NCBI GenBank assembly: GCA_963702995.1
Contig: OY969783.1
Location: 5,890,001-5,954,000, forward strand
From: MFD04580-c1 sp963702995
GTDB taxonomy: Bacteria > Planctomycetota > Phycisphaerae > Tepidisphaerales > Tepidisphaeraceae
Reading direction: 5' to 3'
DNA: 64,000 nt
Shown: positions 35,795 to 45,312 of the stretch, in pieces
Position numbering within the stretch: the first letter of the stretch is position 1
How the letters are laid out: every line of letters begins with the position of its first letter
Position numbers and translations under genes: made by a program
Notes under the pieces: model-generated
What the model saw: the letters and a program-made list of their open reading frames with translations, nothing else
Databases searched by the model: none
What the model was told of the DNA's origin: nothing

Positions 35795-36830
35795 GCCACC
35801 CTGAAGGACGTGAAGGTCATGCGTGGCGGCACGGTCATCGCCGAGACCGACTACGCCTACAACGCCGACACCCAGCGCCTTCAGACCGTCACGATCAAAG
35901 GGATGAACGGGGCGGCCGATCAGGTCTACACCTACCACTACAAGCCCAACACCAACCTCGTCTCCTCCGTCTCCGGATCGGTGGGCCTCTCCACCGATTA
36001 CGCCTACGACCCGCAGAACGGCCGCCTGACCGGCATCACCGCCGCGGCCGAGCCCGGCCCGGTCTTCTCGTCCGCCCTCGGCTACAACAACGTTGACCAG
36101 GTCACCTCGAACAGCGTCACCCAGGCCAACGCCGACGGCAGCACCAACACCTACTCAAGCACGTACGGCTACGACAATGCCGACCCGAGCAACCCGAACC
36201 CGCAGGACCAGCTCGTCTCGGTCACCTCAACCACCACGACCGGCCTTGGCGGCCCCATCAATGCCTCCTGGGCCTACGACGGGGCCGGCAATGGGACCAA
36301 TGTCGCCGGGGCCGCCAACGCCCTCGACCAGTACGCCGCCAACCAGTACGACGCCCACGGCAACACCCTTTCCGACGGCGTCAACACCTACACCTACGAC
36401 GTGAAGGACCGTCTCCAGATCGGGGCAGGCGGGCCTGCTGTCCATCACCGACTTTACGGCCGCGATCGAAGGGCAGGCGCCGAAGGTCTACACGCCGATC
36501 GCGGACGCGACGGGGACGATCGTGGCGTTGGTGGACGCCTCGACGGGTCAGGTGGCCGCGAGCTACCGGTACGACCTGTGGGGCAACCCACTCTCCGCGA
36601 GCGGAGCGGCCGCGGGGGCCTGCCCGTTCGGCTTGGCGGGGATGTACCGGGACGCCGAGACCGGGCTCTACCACACCCCCAACCGGGAGTACAACCCGAC
36701 CCAGCACCGCTGGCTCACCCGCGACCCATTGGGCGAGGCGGGCGGGGTGAACCTGTATGCGTATTGCGGGAATGATCCGGTGAATAAGGTAGACCTGACG
36801 GGATCTGGCTTGAACAACAGATTCCAGTGA
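35795..36830 (+). pseudogene. Second RHS core fragment, without toxin domain
   Basis: YD repeats ('VIAETDYAYNADTQRLQTV', 'VYTYHYKPNTN') run to 'VNTYTYDVKDRLQI' near 36420. There the frame shifts and about 60 core residues present in the first copy are missing. It resumes as 'GQAGLLSITDFTAAIEGQ' and the core end, nearly identical to the first copy (36485-36790 versus 34030-34330). It stops soon after the core as 'DLTGSGLNNRFQ', with no toxin tail. A recombination product or displaced cassette. Confidence 0.8.
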
Positions 36831-37250
36831 TTGGGCATGAGGCGTCAGGCGGGCAACCGCTCGGCCGCAGGGCGTGGGCCATCAATCCGTCCGGGCCAGG
36901 GTCACCGTCTGGGAGACGCCAAGGACGAGGTGGGCGTACTCAGAGTGATCGGATCGCCTGCGTCCGAGGAGGTTGCCGGGCTCGCCACTGCCCTGTTCAG
37001 GGCAATGGCCGCAGGAACCGCGGGATTTCGATGAAAATCGGCCGCCTATCGTGTGAAGCCGCCAATCAACCCGTCCGCCGCTAACCGCGCCGATCCGGTC
37101 GTGTCGAATGGGATGTGCGAAGCGAACGGTCGCTTCAGGATGCACAACAACACAACAAATGAGGCGTGCGAACAGCGCGGGTAGATCGCCCGCTGGCAGG
37201 AGCCGCTTCGGGTATCGGTAAGGGGATTCGCAAGAATCCGGAGGATTATC
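36831..37250. other. Intergenic region, right edge of the RHS island
   Basis: About 420 bp. No convincing ORF. It includes a short inverted repeat, 'gaagcga'/'tcgcttc' with loop of 4, at 37119-37136, about 115 bp before the next gene. Confidence 0.5.
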
Positions 37251-37937
37251 ATGGCCGCCGTCGTTCAAGCTTTGGTCGAAACGATTCGCATCCCGCTCAC
37301 TCGGAAATTGGCGCTCGCCGGGGCTGGCGCGCTCTCGCTGTTCGGGCCGTTCAGCCTTCCGGCGGCACAAGCCCATGATTATGACGATCGCCGCCATGAG
37401 GATCGTCGGTCGCATGTGGAGATCGACGTGCACCTCGGCCGCGATCACTGCGAGCCCGTCTACCAGGATCGCGAAGTTCGCGTCTGGGTGCCGCCGGTCT
37501 ATCGGACGGTCTGCGATCAGCGCTGGGTCGAGCCGATCTATCGCACCGTGTGCGATCGACGCTTCATCGAGCCGGTCTATCAGACGTCGTGCGAGACGGT
37601 CCTCGTCCCCGACGTCTGGGAGACGCGCGAGATCCGCCGGGTCGATCGGTATCGCGGGACGACTGTCTGCTCGGAGCGAGTGCTCGTCGCGCCAGCCCAC
37701 TACGAGAAGCGGGAACGCCGGGTCCTGGTGAGTGAGGGTCGATGGGAGAACTGCGAGCGGCAGGAACTGGTCTGCGCGGGGCACCTCAAGAAGGTCGAAC
37801 GCCAGGAACTGGTTTGCGATGGCCACTACGAGACACGCGTCGATCGCGTCCGTGTCGGGGAGGCGCGGGAATATGCCAGCCCGGTCGAAGTGGTGAACCC
37901 GATGCTCCGCGGGTTGGGGATCCAGGTTCGTCGCTGA
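37251..37937 (+). CDS. Secreted Cys-rich tandem-repeat protein
   Basis: A 228-aa exported protein. Signal peptide with cleavage near 'PAAQAHDYDD'. The mature part is His/Asp/Arg-rich, then has repeats of the type 'VYRTVCDQRWVEPIYRTVCD' with one Cys per unit of about 16-20 residues. A second set ('RQELVCAGHLKKVERQELVC') follows. Strong ribosome site 'ggagga' before ATG 37251. Function unknown; the regular Cys spacing suggests disulfide links or metal binding at the cell surface. Confidence 0.82.
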   Translation: MAAVVQALVETIRIPLTRKLALAGAGALSLFGPFSLPAAQAHDYDDRRHEDRRSHVEIDVHLGRDHCEPVYQDREVRVWVPPVYRTVCDQRWVEPIYRTVCDRRFIEPVYQTSCETVLVPDVWETREIRRVDRYRGTTVCSERVLVAPAHYEKRERRVLVSEGRWENCERQELVCAGHLKKVERQELVCDGHYETRVDRVRVGEAREYASPVEVVNPMLRGLGIQVRR

Positions 37938-38277
37938 TTGGTGCTCGGCGGAACGGATGTCCGCGACTTTCGCAAACCGCGGCGGAGAGGCGCGGAAGGC
38001 AAGGGCGTTGAGGCTATCGCCGAACCGGTTCAACCGGGGCCGGCGACGCCTCCGCCCATGTCTGCTCAACAATTCAGCGCTCGGCATTTACGGTGACGTC
38101 ATCGTAAAAGTGCAAATCCGAAGCAGGAAATCCGAAGGAATGAGCAAGGGGCAAAGAAGAAACCGGATCCAAGGGACTCCGGCGTCTTCCGCTTTGTCTT
38201 CGTTTCAGCTTCCTTGAGAGGCGCAGCTTCGAATTGCTCCTGTTCGCAACGCTCCTCGGCCGTTCATCGCTGTAGTA
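37938..38277. repeat. Intergenic region with palindrome and dispersed element, copy 2
   Basis: Contains a 22-bp near-perfect palindrome with central TGACGTCA at 38087-38108, followed by 'aaatccgaagcaggaaatcc', the left side of the dispersed element seen at 25885 and 59813. The element ends at the rpiA stop codon (38278) with 'gctgtagtac', also present in copy 1. No ORF recognised. Confidence 0.55.
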
Positions 38278-38964
38278 CTAAGATGGCGCGTGGCGTTCCT
38301 CGACATCCTGCTCGCCGGCGATGAGGGCGACTGAAGCGATCCCCAGGAACAGCCCCGTTTCGACGATGCCCGCCCGGTGCCGGGCGGAAGCCATCAGCTT
38401 CGCGGGGTCGTCGATCCCGCCCTCGAAGCGGCAATCATAGATGTAATTGGCGTTATCGGTGACATACACCTGCCCTTCGGCAGTCTTCCGGAGCGTCGGC
38501 TGCGCTCCGAGCGAGCGAAGAAACCCATCCTGGGTCTCATGCCCGAAGACGGCCACCTCGATCGGCAGCAGCGCCTTGGTGCCGAGCTTGGGGACGGTCT
38601 TTGCCACGTCGGCGATAATGACAAGCTTTGTCGAGTTTTGAGCGACGATCTTCTCCCGCAATAGCGCGCCGCCGAGGCCTTTGATCAGGTCGAGGTTCGG
38701 GGCGACTTCGTCGGCGCCGTCGATGGTCACATCGGGGTGGGGGCATTCGGCGAGCGTCGCGAGGGGGATCCCGAGATGCTGGGCGCGACGCTCGGACTGG
38801 CGGCTGGTCGGCACGCCGCGGATGCCGGTGAGTCGCCCGTCGCGGATCGCGGCCGCGAGGGCCTGGAGGAAATAATCGGCCGTCGAACCCGTGCCCAGGC
38901 CCACGACCATGTCACTGGTCACGTACCGCATCGCCGCCTCGGCCGCCCGTTGCTTCAGGTTCAT
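38278..38964 (-). CDS. rpiA: Ribose-5-phosphate isomerase A
   Basis: A 228-aa RpiA, which interconverts ribose-5-phosphate and ribulose-5-phosphate in the pentose phosphate pathway. Signature segments: 'VVGLGTGSTADYFLQAL' (phosphate loop), 'VTIDGADEVAPNLDLIKGLG' with catalytic Asp and Glu, 'GALLREKIVAQNS' with the catalytic Lys, and 'KLVIIADVAKTV'. Length is typical. ATG 38964 opens with 'MNLKQRAAEAAMRYV', the usual start. The EamA transporter gene ends 89 bp upstream on the same strand. Confidence 0.95.
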   Translation of the reverse strand: MNLKQRAAEAAMRYVTSDMVVGLGTGSTADYFLQALAAAIRDGRLTGIRGVPTSRQSERRAQHLGIPLATLAECPHPDVTIDGADEVAPNLDLIKGLGGALLREKIVAQNSTKLVIIADVAKTVPKLGTKALLPIEVAVFGHETQDGFLRSLGAQPTLRKTAEGQVYVTDNANYIYDCRFEGGIDDPAKLMASARHRAGIVETGLFLGIASVALIAGEQDVEERHAPS

Positions 38965-39053
38965 GGGGCCGAAGATACCGCTGACCCCCGAGTTGAGCCA
39001 GATGAGCGAGAGGAACGCGGTTGCCATCGTGGGGCACAGCGCGTCGTGCGGCG

Positions 39054-40013
39054 CTACAGGAGCACGAGCGCCATGCCGGCCACCGCGATGATCGCCGCGA
39101 TCACGGCGCCGGCCGGAAGCGGCGCCCGATACCGGATTGCCACCATCGGAAGAATGAACAGCGGCGAGGTCGATACCAGGGAACTGACGATTCCCGCCGG
39201 CGCGTGCTTCAGCGCGGTGATATAGCAGAGCATCCCGATGATCGTCCCCACCGACGTCGCCGAGAGAACGCGGCCGACGATGAAGCGGTCCGCCAGGTGC
39301 CTCCAGACGCGCGCCAGCCGCCCGCACGCGAGCGCAATCCCCCAGACGCAGACGGCCGAAGTGATCACCCGAACCGCCGTCGCCACCACCGGGTCAAGCG
39401 CGGGCCCGGCAACGCGAAACGCCTGCCGCCCGGCGATCGCCTCGAGCCCGACGCATGCGGCCCCGGAGCCGGCGAAGGCCAGCCCGCGGGCGGAGAAGAC
39501 ACCGGGCTCTCGACCGCGCACGCCTGAGTCAGCCGCCTCGTCCGCCCGGCGGCGACTCACCTTGGTGCGGACGGTGACGGCATACGACGTCCCCCCGATG
39601 ACCAACAGGACGCCCGCGAGCGCGCGAGAGGAGAGCGGCTCACCCAGCACCGTCCAGCCGACCAGTACCGGGAGGAGGGGAGCGAGGGTCAAGACCTGCG
39701 TGGAGCGACGCGGGCCCAGGGTGACGAACGCCTCGTAGAGAAGCACGTCACCGGCGGCCATGCCCGTCAGACCGGAAGCGACCAGCCATAGGATCTGATC
39801 GCGGGTCGGACAACGCACGGCGCCATGCGACAAAGCGGCGTAGACGGGCGTAATCGCGGCGAACAACAGGCTTGAGATCGCGAAGCGGAGCAGGGCGACC
39901 GGAAACGACCCGATGCGGCGGCCGGCACTGGCAATCAGCATCGGGCTGAGCGCCCACAATGCCGCCGTCACCAGCGCAAGCCCAATACCCAGCCGCATCT
40001 CTGACATCATCAT
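39054..40013 (-). CDS. EamA/DMT-family transporter
   Basis: A roughly 319-aa inner-membrane protein with about ten hydrophobic helices in two EamA repeats ('GLALVTAALWALSPMLIASA' in the first, 'YITALKHAPAGIVSSLVSTS' in the second). Family members move metabolites or drugs. A cytoplasmic loop rich in Arg and Ala separates the halves. Three consecutive ATGs at 40013-40005 leave the exact start open. The substrate is unknown. Confidence 0.87.
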   Translation of the reverse strand: MMMSEMRLGIGLALVTAALWALSPMLIASAGRRIGSFPVALLRFAISSLLFAAITPVYAALSHGAVRCPTRDQILWLVASGLTGMAAGDVLLYEAFVTLGPRRSTQVLTLAPLLPVLVGWTVLGEPLSSRALAGVLLVIGGTSYAVTVRTKVSRRRADEAADSGVRGREPGVFSARGLAFAGSGAACVGLEAIAGRQAFRVAGPALDPVVATAVRVITSAVCVWGIALACGRLARVWRHLADRFIVGRVLSATSVGTIIGMLCYITALKHAPAGIVSSLVSTSPLFILPMVAIRYRAPLPAGAVIAAIIAVAGMALVLL

Positions 40014-40159
40014 TCTCAAACCGGAATCCCGCATCCGAGCGGCCGAAGGAGGCGTTATCCCAGCGGCTCTTCCGTTTATACCACTCCCGGCACCGCTTTT
40101 GATCGCTGTGACAGAGTCCGGTGGAGATGGCAACGTAAGGCATTGGAAGGAAAAAACCT

Positions 40160-40713
40160 ATGGCAGACATGAGCACTTGGCGGCCAGGCAGCGAGCCCGA
40201 GGCGGCGAAAGCGGTCGAGGCAAAGGGAGACTTCGGCGTCGCGGAGGCGACACCGCACCGGCGCGAACGGGATTACGTGAGCGAGAACACTAAACGCAGC
40301 GACCCGGGTGGTGCCCAGCCCCATGCGGGCGAGGACGACGGCCGCACCGCTGGCGTCGGTGGGGACGACTCGGGCCGGGTTCCTCAAGCGCTGGCGATGT
40401 GGACACGCAGATTGTCGGCGTGGGGACGGGCGGCTCGTCGATCTCGGCCAACGGGCGCATTCATGAGAAGCCGGGGCCGGATGATGCTCAGACGTTCAGC
40501 CACGAAGTGAGCAAAGGCGTCCATGGCGAAGGAACGCCCGACCCCACTGGCGGCCGCCTCGTCGGGGGCATCCGCCCGACCGAGGAAGACATCACAACCG
40601 GCGCCTCAGCTCAAGGCGCCGACTCCGCCAGCAACCCGGCGGCCGAGCCGGACGATGCCTTCGCCGGCGAAGTGAGCAGCGATGAAGCCAGCGGCACCAA
40701 CGACGCCGGTTGA
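40160..40713 (+). CDS. Hydrophilic, disordered protein (frameshifted)
   Basis: Starts at ATG 40160 with 'ggaaggaaaa' upstream. The first frame gives a charged region ('PEAAKAVEAKGDFGVAEA'). One base seems to be missing near 40390, after which the frame continues as 'DTQIVGVGTGGSSISANGRI' and then a Gly/Asp/Ser-rich acidic tail. No domain. It may be a stress or desiccation-type hydrophilic protein, but this is only based on composition. Confidence 0.55.
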
Positions 40714-40730
40714 ACCGGAGCGCGGTTCGA

Positions 40731-41467
40731 TCAGAACATGGGCGGCGGGCGCGTGGGCCGACCCGATTCGCCCGGCTCTTCCGCGGCGGCGGATAGCGCG
40801 ATCGTGTTGAGGTAGTCCACCAGGGGACTCAGAAGCTTGAACCGGGTGATCACCTCACGCCGAATCGCACGCGACTGCGCGGCGGCGGCCGGCAGCGTGA
40901 CGAAGTGGTAGAACTGCTTGAATCGGAGCAAGTCGGCGGCGGGGTCGTCTGGCGCGACCCCTTTCGGTGTGCGTTTTAACCGCACGCCCGCAAGCGGACC
41001 CAGTTGACTCACCAGCTTGGGGGACTGGGTCAGCCTCCGAAGCTGGCCGGGCGCGGCGCTGATCGCCTTCCGCACGGCTGACAACTCCGCCGGGGTCGGC
41101 ATGTACATCCCGCCCGCGATCTCCAGCCCCATATGCGAGACGCCGACGTAGAACCCCGCGCCGCCGTTCTTCGTCAGCCCCGCGCGGGGAAGAGCGCCCC
41201 GATGTGCGTCTTGTACGGCGTCTTGTCCTTGGAGAACCGCGTGTCTCTATAGATCCGGTAGATCGCTCGGGCCGGATCGGTCACGTGGTCAACGGCAAAG
41301 CGGGCCAGATCTTCGTTGAGCAGCGCGACGAAGCGCAGCATCGGGCCGCGTAGCTCGGCTTCAAAAACCGGCTTCCGCGGCTGAAACCATTCCCGAGTAT
41401 TGTTCTTCTCGAGCTGCCGGAGGAACGTCATTGCCTTCTGTGAGAACCCGCCGAATGCTTCTCCCAT
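40731..41467 (-). CDS. DUF2461 family protein (frameshifted)
   Basis: DUF2461 signature at the N-terminus: 'FLRQLEKNNTREWFQPRKPV' and 'IYRIYRDTRFSKDKTPYKTH'. The frame ends early at 41174 after 'IGALFPARG' and resumes in another frame as 'LTKNGGAGFYVGVSHMGLEI' and 'AGGMYMPTPAEL'. One base is missing around 41175-41185 in a CG-rich run. The family has no defined biochemical role. Starts at ATG 41467. Confidence 0.83.
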
Positions 41468-41532
41468 GATCCCTCTATTTTGCTACTGAACCATGCGTCC
41501 TGATCACGGCGACGCGGCCGGCACGTTGGCGC

Positions 41533-42774
41533 CTAGGCACCCGCGTCGCCGTCCTGCGCCTCTTGCAACAGGTCCCGGTCGCGAACGCCGACCAGGTAGA
41601 GGATGCCGTCCAGGCCCAGCGTCGAGATCTTATGCCGGGCCGACTGCGCGACGACCGGCTTGGCGTGGAATGCGATCCCGAGCCCGGCGACAGCGAGCAT
41701 CGGGAGGTCGTTCGCCCCGTCGCCGACGGCGATTGTCTGCTGAAGCGAAATGTTCTCCTTCGCCGCGATCTCCTGAAGCAGTTCGGCCTTTCGCGGGGCG
41801 TCCACGATCTCGCCCTTTACGCGGCCGGTGAGGCGGCCGCCTTCGATCTCCAGGTCATTGGTGCGAACGTGATCGATCCGCAGCCGCTTCTGGAGATGCT
41901 CCCCGAAATAGCGAAACCCGCCCGAGATGATCGCCGTCTTGTAGCCGAACGACGTGAGGGCCGTGAGCAGACGCTCCGCCCCTTCAGTCAGGCGCAGCCG
42001 CTCGGCGACGCGGCGGAGCGTCGATTCTTCCAGCCCTTTCAACAGGGCGACGCGACGGGTCAGAGACGTGCGGAAATCGAGCTCGCCCCGCATCGCCGAT
42101 TCGGTGATCGCCGCGACTTCGCCGTAGACGCCGGCTTCGCGCGCCAGTTCGTCGATCACTTCGTGCTGGATGAGCGTCGAATCCATGTCGAAGGCGACCA
42201 GGCGGCGCATGCGCCGATAGACGTTGTCGCGCTGCCAGGCGATGTCGATGGGGTGATCCTGAGTCGCCTGCATGAGCGACGCGCGGAGGGCCGTTTCGTC
42301 CTCCGGCTTTCCGCGGACGGAAAACTCGACGCAGGCGCGACGCGGGCGGCCGTCGTCGATCCGTGGCGGGCGTCCCGACAGCCGCGTGATGATGTCGATG
42401 TTCAGGCCCTGCCGCGCGATGAGGTTGGAGACGGCCGCCACGTGCTCGGCCCGGAGTTCGCGCGCGAAAAGCGTCAGGATGTAGCGCGGCTTCCCCTCGC
42501 GGCCGACCCAGGCGTCATATTCCCCGTCGTCCACGGGTGTCATTCGCAGGCGCAAGCCCGAATGATGGGCGGAAAAGAGAAGGTCCTTCAGCACGTTCGT
42601 GGATTCGACGCTGGCGGGGATGCGGACCAACATCCCCATGAGCAGGGTCCGGTGGATCACCGTCTGGTTGAGGTCGAGGATGTGAATGTCATGCTGCGCA
42701 AGGATGCCGGTGAGGGCGGCCGTAAGGCCCGGCCGATCGTCGCCGGTGACGTGCAGCAATAAGATCTCTTGCAT
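41533..42774 (-). CDS. serB: Phosphoserine phosphatase with N-terminal ACT domains
   Basis: A 413-aa SerB, the last step of serine synthesis. Two ACT-like domains occupy about residues 1-180 ('LLHVTGDDRPGLTAALTGIL'). The HAD domain follows, with nucleophile 'VAFDMDSTLIQHEVIDELA', 'AIISGGFRYFGEHLQKRL' and metal-binding 'IAVGDGANDLPMLAVAGLGI'. Two ACT domains are common in SerB of many bacteria and may sense serine. The ATG at 42774 begins the first ACT domain. Confidence 0.95.
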   Translation of the reverse strand: MQEILLLHVTGDDRPGLTAALTGILAQHDIHILDLNQTVIHRTLLMGMLVRIPASVESTNVLKDLLFSAHHSGLRLRMTPVDDGEYDAWVGREGKPRYILTLFARELRAEHVAAVSNLIARQGLNIDIITRLSGRPPRIDDGRPRRACVEFSVRGKPEDETALRASLMQATQDHPIDIAWQRDNVYRRMRRLVAFDMDSTLIQHEVIDELAREAGVYGEVAAITESAMRGELDFRTSLTRRVALLKGLEESTLRRVAERLRLTEGAERLLTALTSFGYKTAIISGGFRYFGEHLQKRLRIDHVRTNDLEIEGGRLTGRVKGEIVDAPRKAELLQEIAAKENISLQQTIAVGDGANDLPMLAVAGLGIAFHAKPVVAQSARHKISTLGLDGILYLVGVRDRDLLQEAQDGDAGA

Positions 42775-42850
42775 GCCCGGCAAGCCTAGGCTTGGCCGCC
42801 GCCGTGGCAAGCGCGAGAGCAACGTCGGTCGGAGCCAAAGCCGCTTCGCT

Positions 42851-43888
42851 TCATTCGCCCAGCGCCTTGAGCCGCGCCTCGGCGTCGATCCGCGCGCGGG
42901 CGATCACGTCGTCGAGCTTTACCGAAGCGCCTTGTTTCGCCTTGCTCTCGTCGGCCGCACTCATGAAGGCGAGGATGCGGATCGTTTCCTCCGGGTTGAC
43001 GGGCGGCCGGCGGGATTGAAAGAATTCGGCGATCTGCTCAACCAACGCACCATACCCCTCATAACCGCCGCCGGGAGCGATCGCCTTGGTGCCGAAGATC
43101 GTGCAGCCATACTCGTGCTTGGCGTCGCGAAGCCCCCGGAAGGTGCCGACCCGCCCATCTGACCAGACGCCGACAGCGATCTCGGTGCCCGGCGTCTGGA
43201 TGCGATTCACCGAGACGCAATCCGGCCCAAGGACGGTGAACAACATCTCAACCCCGTGGATGCCGTACCAGTAGAGGTCTGGATGCGTCGGCTCCAGTGG
43301 ACAGGGGCTCCAGGCATCGCAGCCGACGATTTTCCCGAGCCGATCGTCGGTGCGGGCGTGCTGCAAGGTGGGCCCGAATCGGAGGGACGATGCGGAGAAC
43401 CACGGCGTCTTGTACTTGCGGCCAAGCATGTCGATCGCGATCGCGTCCGCGAGGGAGCCCGCGAGAGGCTTGTCGATGAACAGAGGCTTACCGGCCTTGA
43501 ACACCGGGAGCGCCTGCTCCAGGTGCGGCCGCCCGTCCACGCTTTCCAGGAGAACGACGTCCACCTTTTCCAGCAGCGCGGGGATGGAATCGACGATCTC
43601 GACGCCTGCCTCCTTCATCTGCTTTGTGTACTGCGGCACCCGGTCGCGACTGGAGACGATGTCGGCCGAGCCTCCGGGGAACGCCACGACCACCCGGGCC
43701 TTCGCGACCGCACTCTCCTTGGCCGCGTCATGAAAGAGTTTGGTGAACGCGGGCGCGTGCGACGTGTCGAGCCCGATGATCCCCGCCCGAAGCGGACGCG
43801 CCTCGGCCGCTGTCTCGGGCGCGGCCGCAACCATTTTCAAAGCGCCCGCCAGCAGCGCCGCTCCCGCGAACAGTGCCACATGATTCAT
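42851..43888 (-). CDS. Exported Gfo/Idh/MocA-like oxidoreductase
   Basis: A 345-aa protein. ATG 43888 gives a hydrophobic signal-like N-terminus ('NHVALFAGAALLAGALKMVA') ending in 'AAAPETA'. The Rossmann-like part reads 'LRAGIIGLDTSHAPAFTKLF' and the family lysine motif is 'GKPLFIDKPLAGSLADA'. 'YWYGIHGVEMLFTVLGP' supplies the usual His region. Secreted members of this family are known in planctomycetes; many lack clear NAD binding. The GxGxxG motif is replaced by 'GIIGLDTSH', so binding of NAD is uncertain. Confidence 0.82.
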   Translation of the reverse strand: MNHVALFAGAALLAGALKMVAAAPETAAEARPLRAGIIGLDTSHAPAFTKLFHDAAKESAVAKARVVVAFPGGSADIVSSRDRVPQYTKQMKEAGVEIVDSIPALLEKVDVVLLESVDGRPHLEQALPVFKAGKPLFIDKPLAGSLADAIAIDMLGRKYKTPWFSASSLRFGPTLQHARTDDRLGKIVGCDAWSPCPLEPTHPDLYWYGIHGVEMLFTVLGPDCVSVNRIQTPGTEIAVGVWSDGRVGTFRGLRDAKHEYGCTIFGTKAIAPGGGYEGYGALVEQIAEFFQSRRPPVNPEETIRILAFMSAADESKAKQGASVKLDDVIARARIDAEARLKALGE

Positions 43889-44029
43889 ATGCTCACCATC
43901 AACGGCGCGATCCACCGTTCTGAAAAGTCGTTCTCGATCCAACAGTCGTACACCCACCGTCTGGAACGGTGGCAGACGCCGTTTGGCGAGGGGCGCGGGG
44001 GCGTCGGCCGCATGTTGCGGCGAGAGCCC

Positions 44030-45121
44030 TCAGTGCGGGGGGCGCGATTTGTCGGGGGACCGCGGGGCGGTGGGGAGAGGTGCGTTGCCTTCAAGAGCGT
44101 TGAGACGCTCCTGGAGCTTTCGCACCTGGAGGACCAGGTCCGGAAGCCGACGCAAAGCCGCCTGCTCGCGAAGGTTCTGACGGTGCGGCAGGGCGGGGAG
44201 GCCGCTGACGATCTGCTTCGATGGGACATCGTCCATCACCCCGGAGCACGCCGCGAGCATCGAGCCATCCCCCATAGAAACGTGGTCGCGGACCGCGCTC
44301 TGTCCGCCCAGCATAACCCCGGCCCCCAGCGTCACCGAGCCCGCCATCCCCGCCTGGCCGGTGATGATGCAATGCGGCCCGATGGTCACGTTGTGCGCGA
44401 CCTGCACGAGGTTGTCGATCTTTGACCCGCGGCCGACCCGGGTGGCGCTGAACTTGGCGCGGTCGATGCAGACGCAGGAGCCGATCTCCACGTCATCCTC
44501 AACAATGATCGTCCCGATCTGCGGGATCTTCGCGTGGCCGTTCCCGTCCCAGCGATAGCCGAACCCGTCGGACCCCAGAACGCTGCCGGCATGGATGATA
44601 ACGCGATCGCCGATCGTCACCCGCTCGCGGATCACCACGTTCTGGAAGATCTGGCAGTCATCGCCGATGACCGAGTCGTCGCCCACAAACGCGCCGAAAT
44701 GGATCACGCTGTTGCGGCCGACACGAACGCGCTCGCCGATGTACGCCCCCGGGCCGACCGCCACGCCGGTCGAGAGACCGGCCGACGGGGCGACCATGGC
44801 GCGAGCGTCTACGCCTTCGGCCGGCCGCGGCACTGGGGGGGCGAATCGGCGAAGGACCTTGGCGATCGACAAATCAACGTCGTCAACGATCAATGCCAGG
44901 CCCCGAAGTCGGCCGGGGACATGGACCTTGCGCGTCACGATGACGGCGGCGGCGCGCGTCGATTCCAACTGGGTGCGAAAGGCATCGGTCGCGGCGAAGG
45001 AGAGTTCGTCGGCCGCGGCTTCGGCAAGGGTGGCGACGCCGCGCACCGGCCGTGCCGCGTCGCGCGGATCGGCCGGAGGGGGGACGCCCAGAAGCACCGC
45101 GATGTCAGCAACCGTAGGCAT
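44030..45121 (-). CDS. lpxD: UDP-3-O-acylglucosamine N-acyltransferase
   Basis: A 363-aa LpxD, which adds the N-linked acyl chain in lipid A synthesis. N-terminal uridine-binding domain, then a left-handed beta-helix of hexapeptide repeats ('GPGAYIGERVRVGRNSVIHF', 'GSVLGSDGFGYRWDGNGHAK'); the catalytic His is in 'VQVAHNVTIGPHCIITGQ'. A C-terminal helix ends the protein. ATG 45121 chosen over TTG 45139. It follows skp and bamA on the same strand, the standard outer-membrane order. Confidence 0.95.
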   Translation of the reverse strand: MPTVADIAVLLGVPPPADPRDAARPVRGVATLAEAAADELSFAATDAFRTQLESTRAAAVIVTRKVHVPGRLRGLALIVDDVDLSIAKVLRRFAPPVPRPAEGVDARAMVAPSAGLSTGVAVGPGAYIGERVRVGRNSVIHFGAFVGDDSVIGDDCQIFQNVVIRERVTIGDRVIIHAGSVLGSDGFGYRWDGNGHAKIPQIGTIIVEDDVEIGSCVCIDRAKFSATRVGRGSKIDNLVQVAHNVTIGPHCIITGQAGMAGSVTLGAGVMLGGQSAVRDHVSMGDGSMLAACSGVMDDVPSKQIVSGLPALPHRQNLREQAALRRLPDLVLQVRKLQERLNALEGNAPLPTAPRSPDKSRPPH

Positions 45122-45312
45122 GGTCAGTGGGGTGTTCAAAATCGCGCGGATTGCGAAAGCGGGTCGAAGCCCGCGGCCGCCAAAGACGCATCGAAGCCGG
45201 GTCGAGCGACAGACCGGTTGAAATGGAGGCGGGGTGGTCGAAGGCGGGCAGTCAATAGCCGCTCTCGATCACCCCGCCTTTGAACGGACGAAGCGTGCAT
45301 CGGCCGCTGGCG

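Noticed and set aside
36882..38087. A 401-codon minus-strand frame opposite the Cys-rich repeat protein
   Set aside because: The plus-strand gene has a signal peptide, repeats and a strong ribosome site; the minus frame has no features.
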